Origin: DAIMFL01 sp964372215 | GTDB taxonomy: Bacteria; Pseudomonadota; Alphaproteobacteria; Dongiales; Dongiaceae | Direction: 5' to 3' | DNA: 64,000 nucleotides | Assembly (NCBI GenBank): GCA_964372215.1 | Contig: CAYJQC010000005.1 | Location: 1 to 64,000, forward strand | Shown: positions 59,685 through 64,000 of the stretch, one piece after another | How the letters are laid out: every line of letters starts with the position of its first letter | Numbering within the stretch: the first letter of the stretch is position 1 | The notes under the pieces: generated by a model | What the model was told of the DNA's origin: nothing | What the model saw: the letters and a program-made list of their open reading frames with translations, nothing else | Database searches by the model: none | Made by a program: the position numbers and the translations under genes

Positions 59685-61160
59685 GTGGCTGACAATTACG
59701 GCGACATGATCGACGGCAAGACCGGACCCTGGGAGATCGTCATCGGTCTCGAGGTGCATGCCCAGGTGACCTCGCAGTCGAAGCTATTCTCCGGCGCCGC
59801 CACCGCGTTCGGTGCCGAGCCCAACACCCAGGTGAGCCTGGTGGACGCGGCCATGCCGGGCATGCTGCCGGTCATCAACGAGTACTGCGTCGAGCAGGCG
59901 GTGAAGACCGGCCTCGGGCTTGGCGCCGAGGTCAACCTGCGCTCGGTGTTCGACCGCAAGAACTACTTCTATGCCGACCTGCCGGCCGGCTATCAGATCT
60001 CCCAGTTCCTGCAGCCGATCGTCGGCAAGGGCACCATCGTCCTCGACCTGCCCGAGGGTCGGACGCGCGAGATCGGCATCACGCGCCTCCATTTGGAGCA
60101 GGATGCGGGCAAAAGCCTGCACGACCAGCATCCGTCGAAGACCTATGTCGATCTCAACCGTTCCGGCGTCGCGCTGATGGAAATCGTGTCGGAGCCGGAC
60201 ATGCGCTCGGCGGAGGAGGCCGGCGCCTATATCCGCAAGCTGCGCTCGATCCTGCGCTATCTCGGCACCTGCGATGGCAACATGGACGAGGGCAGCATGC
60301 GCTGCGACGTCAACGTCTCCGTGCGCAAGCCCGGCGGGCCGCTCGGCACGCGCTGCGAGATCAAGAACGTGAACTCCATGCGCTTCGTGCAGCAGGCCAT
60401 CGAGTACGAGGCGCGCCGCCAGATCGAGGTCATCGAGGACGGCGGCGAGATCAAGCAGCAGACCCGGCTGTTCGATTCGTCGCGTGGCACCACCCGCGCC
60501 ATGCGCAGCAAGGAGGAGTCGCACGACTATCGCTATTTTCCCGACCCCGACCTGCTGCCGCTCGAGCTCGACCCGGCCTGGGTCGCGGCGATCAAGGCCG
60601 ATATGCTCGAGCTGCCCGACGCCAAGAAGGCGCGGCTGATCAAGGAATTCGGCCTGTCGCCCTATGACGCCAGCGTGCTGGTGGCGGAGCAGGAGACGGC
60701 GGCCTTCTACGAAGAGGTGCTGAAGGGTCCCAAGGGACGGCGCGATCCGAAGCTTGCCGCCAACTGGCTGATCAGCGAGCTGTTCGGGCTGCTCAACAAG
60801 GCGGGGAGGGACGTGACGGACTCGCCGGTGTCGGCCCAGGCGCTGGGCGGCCTCGTCGATCTGATCTCCGACGACACCATCTCGGGCCGCATCGCCAAGG
60901 ACGTGTTCGCCGAGATGTTCGAGACCGGCAAGCCGGCGTCGGAGATCGTCGAGGCCAAGGGCCTGCGCCAGGTCACCGACACCGGCGCCATCGAGGCCTC
61001 GATCGACCAGGTCCTGGCGGCGAACGCGGACAAGGTGGCCGAGTACAAGTCCGGCAAGGACAAGCTGTTCGGCTTCTTCGTCGGCCAGGTCATGAAGTCG
61101 ACCGGGGGCAAGGCCAACCCGAAGCTGCTCAACGAGCTGCTGAAGCAAAAGCTGTCGTGA
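59685..61160 (+). CDS. gatB: Asp/Glu-tRNA amidotransferase subunit B
   Basis: GatB activates the tRNA-bound Asp or Glu as a phosphoester and receives ammonia from GatA. The 491-aa protein has IGLEVHAQVTSQSKLFSGA, FDRKNYFYADLPAGYQISQ, the ATP-site stretch GITRLHLEQDAGKSLHD, DLNRSGVALMEIVSEPDM, and the C-terminal YqeY-like helical tail. A GTG at 59685 with GGGAG upstream starts it; the ATG at 59706 would remove seven residues. The repeats at 59517-59656 lie just upstream. It ends in a GTGA overlap with the HAD gene. Confidence 0.96.
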   Translation: MADNYGDMIDGKTGPWEIVIGLEVHAQVTSQSKLFSGAATAFGAEPNTQVSLVDAAMPGMLPVINEYCVEQAVKTGLGLGAEVNLRSVFDRKNYFYADLPAGYQISQFLQPIVGKGTIVLDLPEGRTREIGITRLHLEQDAGKSLHDQHPSKTYVDLNRSGVALMEIVSEPDMRSAEEAGAYIRKLRSILRYLGTCDGNMDEGSMRCDVNVSVRKPGGPLGTRCEIKNVNSMRFVQQAIEYEARRQIEVIEDGGEIKQQTRLFDSSRGTTRAMRSKEESHDYRYFPDPDLLPLELDPAWVAAIKADMLELPDAKKARLIKEFGLSPYDASVLVAEQETAAFYEEVLKGPKGRRDPKLAANWLISELFGLLNKAGRDVTDSPVSAQALGGLVDLISDDTISGRIAKDVFAEMFETGKPASEIVEAKGLRQVTDTGAIEASIDQVLAANADKVAEYKSGKDKLFGFFVGQVMKSTGGKANPKLLNELLKQKLS

Positions 61161-61786
61161 GGAGTGCCGCAGCGGTGACGGACAGGTCGATCGCCATCTT
61201 CGACCTGGGCGGCGTGCTGGTCGACTGGAACCCGCGCTACCTCTATCGCAAGCTGTTCGACGGCGACGAGGTGGCGATGGAGCGCTTTCTCGGCGAGATC
61301 TGCAACACCGCGTGGAATCTGCAGCAGGATGCTGGCCGGCCGTTCGCCGAGGCCTGCGCGCTGTTGGTCGCGCGCCATCCGGGACAGCGCGGACTCATCG
61401 AAGCCTATCGCGCGCGCTGGCCGGAGATGCTGGCGGGGCCGATCCACGGCACCGTCGAGATCCTGCGCGAGCTGAAGGCGCGCGGCACGCCGCTCTACGC
61501 CCTCACCAACTGGTCGGCGGAGACCTTTCCGCTGGCGCTCGAGCGTTACGACTTCCTGCACTGGTTCGAGGGCACGGTGGTGTCGGGGGTCGAGAAGCTG
61601 GTGAAGCCCGACCCGCGCGTCTACCGCCTGCTGCTGGAGCGCCACGGCATCGACGCGGCGGACGCCGTCTACATCGACGACAATCCGACCAACGCCGGGG
61701 TGGCGAGCGAACTCGGCCTGCACGGCATCCATTTCACCGCGCCGGCGGCCTTGCGCCACGAACTGGAGCGGGCTGGGTTGCTGTAG
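61157..61786 (+). CDS. HAD superfamily hydrolase (YihX-like)
   Basis: A 209-aa HAD protein. The nucleophile motif is IFDLGGVLVDWNPRYLYRKL: the first Asp is present but the usual second Asp is Gly, as in the YihX and haloacid-dehalogenase branch. Motif II is ALTNWSAETF, motif III Lys is in EKLVKPDPRVYRLLLER, and motif IV is YIDDNPTNAGVA. A cap of helices follows motif I. The GTG start overlaps the gatB stop (GTGA), so it is co-expressed. Small sugar phosphates are a guess for the substrate. Confidence 0.9.
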   Translation: MRSAAAVTDRSIAIFDLGGVLVDWNPRYLYRKLFDGDEVAMERFLGEICNTAWNLQQDAGRPFAEACALLVARHPGQRGLIEAYRARWPEMLAGPIHGTVEILRELKARGTPLYALTNWSAETFPLALERYDFLHWFEGTVVSGVEKLVKPDPRVYRLLLERHGIDAADAVYIDDNPTNAGVASELGLHGIHFTAPAALRHELERAGLL

Positions 61787-61796
61787 CCGCTCCGGT

Positions 61797-62609
61797 TCAC
61801 TCGTAGTCGTCTTCCAGGATGCTCGGCTTGATCAGCACCATGAGGTCGCGCCGCTCCAGATAGGCGTCGCCCAGCTTCTGCCCGAACAGGCTGGCGAGCA
61901 GCGGGATGTCGCCCAGCATCGGGACCCTGCCGTCGCCGGCATCGGATTCGTCCGGCGCCTCGACCACGCTGCCGACCTTCACGAATTGCGACGCCTTGGC
62001 GTTGTAACTGTAGCTCCGGTTCAGCAGCGTGAAGGAATCGAGTTCCAGAAATGCGCCGTCCCAGGCGAAGGCGATGCCGGAACTGCCTGATGTCGCGTTC
62101 GAGACCTCCGCGATGCGAGCCTCGATCGCCGCGGACTTGATCTCGACTTCATCGGTTGTCGCCGGCGGCGCCGACGATCCGGTCGTGGGCTGCGCGCCGG
62201 CGTCGACGGCCAGGGTGTTGCCGATCAGGAAGGCGGTTCCGATCCGGATCGGACGAGCCGGCCCTCCTTCGTCATCGTCGTCGCCGCCGCCGCCGAACAG
62301 GCCGCCGATGAGCGGCACCCCGCTCAGGTCGACGCGGTTCTCGTCGACCCGGCGGATGCCGCTATCGGTCAGCACGCCCAGCACGTCGCCGGTATTGGCG
62401 ATGACGATGACCGAGGTGATCAGGATCTGCCCGGACTCGCTCACCTCGCTGGCGACGGGAATCGAGCGGACCGTCTTGGTGGTTTCCGGTCCGCCGTGGT
62501 CGTTGCGATCTTCCCGCTCGCGCCTGTCGTCGTTCTGGTTGGCGAGGGCCGCGGCGCCCGCCAGGGCGGCTGCGACAATGAGAACCGAAGCAAGCAAGGG
62601 CGCGCGCAT
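61797..62609 (-). CDS. Very small secretin-like exported protein
   Basis: A 270-aa protein with a signal peptide (LLASVLIVAAALAGAAALA). It carries two secretin-type gate motifs: DLSGVPLIGGLFG (about 94-106) followed by a run of Gly and Asp, and the C-terminal RVPMLGDIPLLASLFGQ (228-244) ending LMVLIKPSILEDD. This is the motif set at the C-terminus of GspD/PilQ secretins, but the N-domains are lacking and the length is less than half of normal. Between the motifs is a beta-rich stretch (SGIAFAWDGAFLELDSF). No other secretion gene is in the window. It may be a stand-alone secretin core or a pilotin-like partner. Confidence 0.78.
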   Translation of the reverse strand: MRAPLLASVLIVAAALAGAAALANQNDDRREREDRNDHGGPETTKTVRSIPVASEVSESGQILITSVIVIANTGDVLGVLTDSGIRRVDENRVDLSGVPLIGGLFGGGGDDDDEGGPARPIRIGTAFLIGNTLAVDAGAQPTTGSSAPPATTDEVEIKSAAIEARIAEVSNATSGSSGIAFAWDGAFLELDSFTLLNRSYSYNAKASQFVKVGSVVEAPDESDAGDGRVPMLGDIPLLASLFGQKLGDAYLERRDLMVLIKPSILEDDYE

Positions 62610-62909
62610 GGCATTCCCCCAGTTGCGCTTCCGGGCCCCGCAATGCCCGGCACTGGACTTGTTTGTCCGAGTCTGCGTTCGTACCTGAGTATGCGGCGGC
62701 GACATGTCAGCGGCAACCCGATTACATGGGGGCTCACCCCGGTTGGCGGCCGGCACGGTGCGGCTGCGGTCCGGGCTCGCGCCTGCCCGCCGGGAGTTGC
62801 GTGATCCCCGCCGGCCGCCAACTTCGACATTGCCACCAGTGCGCATTGCCTGCGAAGTAGCCGGCGCCGCCGCGGACTCACTTCCGAACACTTGCCGAGG
62901 CCATCCCGG
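62610..62909. other. Intergenic region with a 13-bp inverted repeat
   Basis: No gene is seen between the divergent secretin-like and DedA-PAP2 genes. GTTGGCGGCCGGC (62742-62754) and GCCGGCCGCCAAC (62810-62822) are perfect inverted copies with a 55-base loop. It could be a structured leader or an operator pair. Confidence 0.6.
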
Positions 62910-64000
62910 ATGCTCGCCTATCTCGACCACATCCTCGGCCTGATCGCCGACTATCCGCATCTGGTCTACGCGGCGGTGTTCTTCGCCGCGCTGTCGGAGT
63001 CGATCCCGATCCTCGGCGCGGTCATACCGGGATCGACGGCGATCATCGGCATGGCGGCACTGGTGCCGACGGGCGCCGTGGGCTTCTGGCCGGTGCTCGG
63101 CTCGGCGGTGGCCGGCGCGGTGGTCAGCGATGGATTCTCCTACTGGCTGGGGAAGCGCTACCATCGGCCGATCCTGAGCCGGTGGCCGTTCACGCGCTAT
63201 CCGCAGCTCACCGCCCGCAGCGAGGATTTCTTTCGCCGCCACGGCGGAAGCAGCGTGTTTCTCGGGCGCTTCGTGCCCGCGCTGCGAGCCTTCGTGCCGC
63301 TGTTCGCCGGGATTCTCGGCATGCGGGCGGGCCGGTTCTATCTGTGGAACGTGCTCTCGGCCCTGTTCTGGGCGCCGGCGCATGTCCTGCCGGGGGTCCT
63401 GGTCGGCGCATCCCTGGTGCTGGCCGGGGCGGTCGCGGGACGGCTGCTGCTCTTCATCGCCGCCCTGCTGGTCGTGCTGCTGCTCGCGCTGTGGCTGGTG
63501 CGCCTCGCCCTGAGATTCGGGTCGCCGGTACTGGCGCGCGCCGTCGAACGGGCGCGCGTCTGGTCCAAGGGCGATGGGCAGGTCCGGCGACTGCTGCGCT
63601 CGATCCTCGATCCGGACGCGCCTGAAGCGCGCGGACTCGTCGTCGCGGGGCTGGTGCTGGTCGGCGCCTCCTGGCTGTTTCTGGCAATTCTCGAGGACGT
63701 CGTCACCGGGGATCCGCTGGTCCGCGCCGATGCCGCGATCTACGGCCTGCTGCAGGTCATGCGGACGCCTTGGGGCGACGCGGTCATGGTGGTGGTCACC
63801 GAACTCGGCGACGCCTTGGTCACGGCATCGGTCACCGCGGCGGTCCTGCTCTGGCTGCTGGCGCGGCGGGCGTGGCGCACCGCCGGCTACTGGGTGGCGG
63901 CGGTCGCCATGGCGTCGCTGTTCAACACCGGGATCAAGCTGGCGCTGCATCGCGCCCGGCCGGCGGCGGATCTGTTCGAGGGCTGGAGCGCCTTCTCGTT
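62910..64000 (+). CDS. DedA family/PAP2 phosphatase fusion protein, 3' end cut
   Basis: The frame from the ATG at 62910 is open to the window edge (363 residues). The N-terminal 200 residues are a DedA/SNARE-associated membrane domain: PILGAVIPGSTAIIGMAAL, AVVSDGFSYWLGKRYHRP and FLGRFVPALRAFVPLFAGI, with the conserved Gly, Arg and Pro pattern. After a cytoplasmic linker a second membrane part begins (about 235), and KLALHRARPAADLFEG (near 347) is PAP2 motif 1, K-x6-RP. The rest of the PAP2 site lies outside the window. The combination suggests flipping or recycling of polyprenyl or other lipid phosphates. It has no SD of note. Confidence 0.85.
   Translation, partial: MLAYLDHILGLIADYPHLVYAAVFFAALSESIPILGAVIPGSTAIIGMAALVPTGAVGFWPVLGSAVAGAVVSDGFSYWLGKRYHRPILSRWPFTRYPQLTARSEDFFRRHGGSSVFLGRFVPALRAFVPLFAGILGMRAGRFYLWNVLSALFWAPAHVLPGVLVGASLVLAGAVAGRLLLFIAALLVVLLLALWLVRLALRFGSPVLARAVERARVWSKGDGQVRRLLRSILDPDAPEARGLVVAGLVLVGASWLFLAILEDVVTGDPLVRADAAIYGLLQVMRTPWGDAVMVVVTELGDALVTASVTAAVLLWLLARRAWRTAGYWVAAVAMASLFNTGIKLALHRARPAADLFEGWSAFS

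Overview
This 64 kb window is a GC-rich, densely coding chromosomal segment of an alphaproteobacterium, most likely from the Rhodospirillales or a close relative. The evidence is gene content: a DivK-PleD signalling pair, an EipB/DUF1849 envelope protein, a tiny aa3-oxidase subunit IV protein, a DUF2066 protein, GatCAB, and the conserved order topA-rnr-ctpA-NUDIX-rpmG beside dprA-plsY-pyrC-pyrB. The species cannot be named from the sequence.

Left edge (1-2.1 kb): a partial ORF of uncertain family overlaps the end of a class II Fic AMPylase gene. The Fic start is preceded by an AT-rich iterated repeat. A GNAT acetyltransferase follows.

2-20 kb: an ABC-F ATPase is divergent from ndk, which has a good -35/-10. 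Next come a 41-aa CoxIV-like protein, TerC and purM-purN (purM lacks a normal start codon). A co-oriented run follows: DUF2066, CDP-alcohol phosphatidyltransferase, AI-2E/PerM permease, Hda, SDR and GST. After a DUF1127 gene on the other strand comes a four-gene operon (13.8-17.8 kb) that looks like the decaprenyl-phosphoryl-arabinose pathway: UbiA-type DPPR synthase, LPG-synthase-TM protein, DprE1-like and DprE2-like enzymes.

17.9-24 kb: a polyphosphate locus with CYTH-CHAD, SixA, PPK1 behind a recognisable Pho box, and PPX.

24-32.7 kb: an M23 peptidase overlaps RNase D. A solitary type IIG-like restriction-methyltransferase with mosaic base composition separates them from aspS and agmatine deiminase.

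32.7-40.5 kb: repeats, a 2-hydroxyacid dehydrogenase, EipB, an EamA transporter, dinB overlapping a ROK kinase, then divK-pleD.

40.5-56.8 kb: a mostly minus-strand housekeeping block with rpmG, NUDIX, ctpA, rnr, cupin, topA, dprA, a PAS protein, plsY, pyrC (a catalytically degenerate PyrC'-like protein), pyrB, a CoA-transferase and ruvX. One 2OG-oxygenase-like gene lies on the opposite strand.

57-64 kb: LysE transporter; gatC-gatA-(repeat cluster)-gatB-HAD; a very small secretin-like exported protein; and a DedA-PAP2 fusion cut by the window edge. GatCAB together with an AspRS carrying His33 suggests indirect Asn-tRNA synthesis. Three families of dispersed palindromic intergenic repeats punctuate the window. 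One is a REP-like inverted doublet with compensatory base changes.
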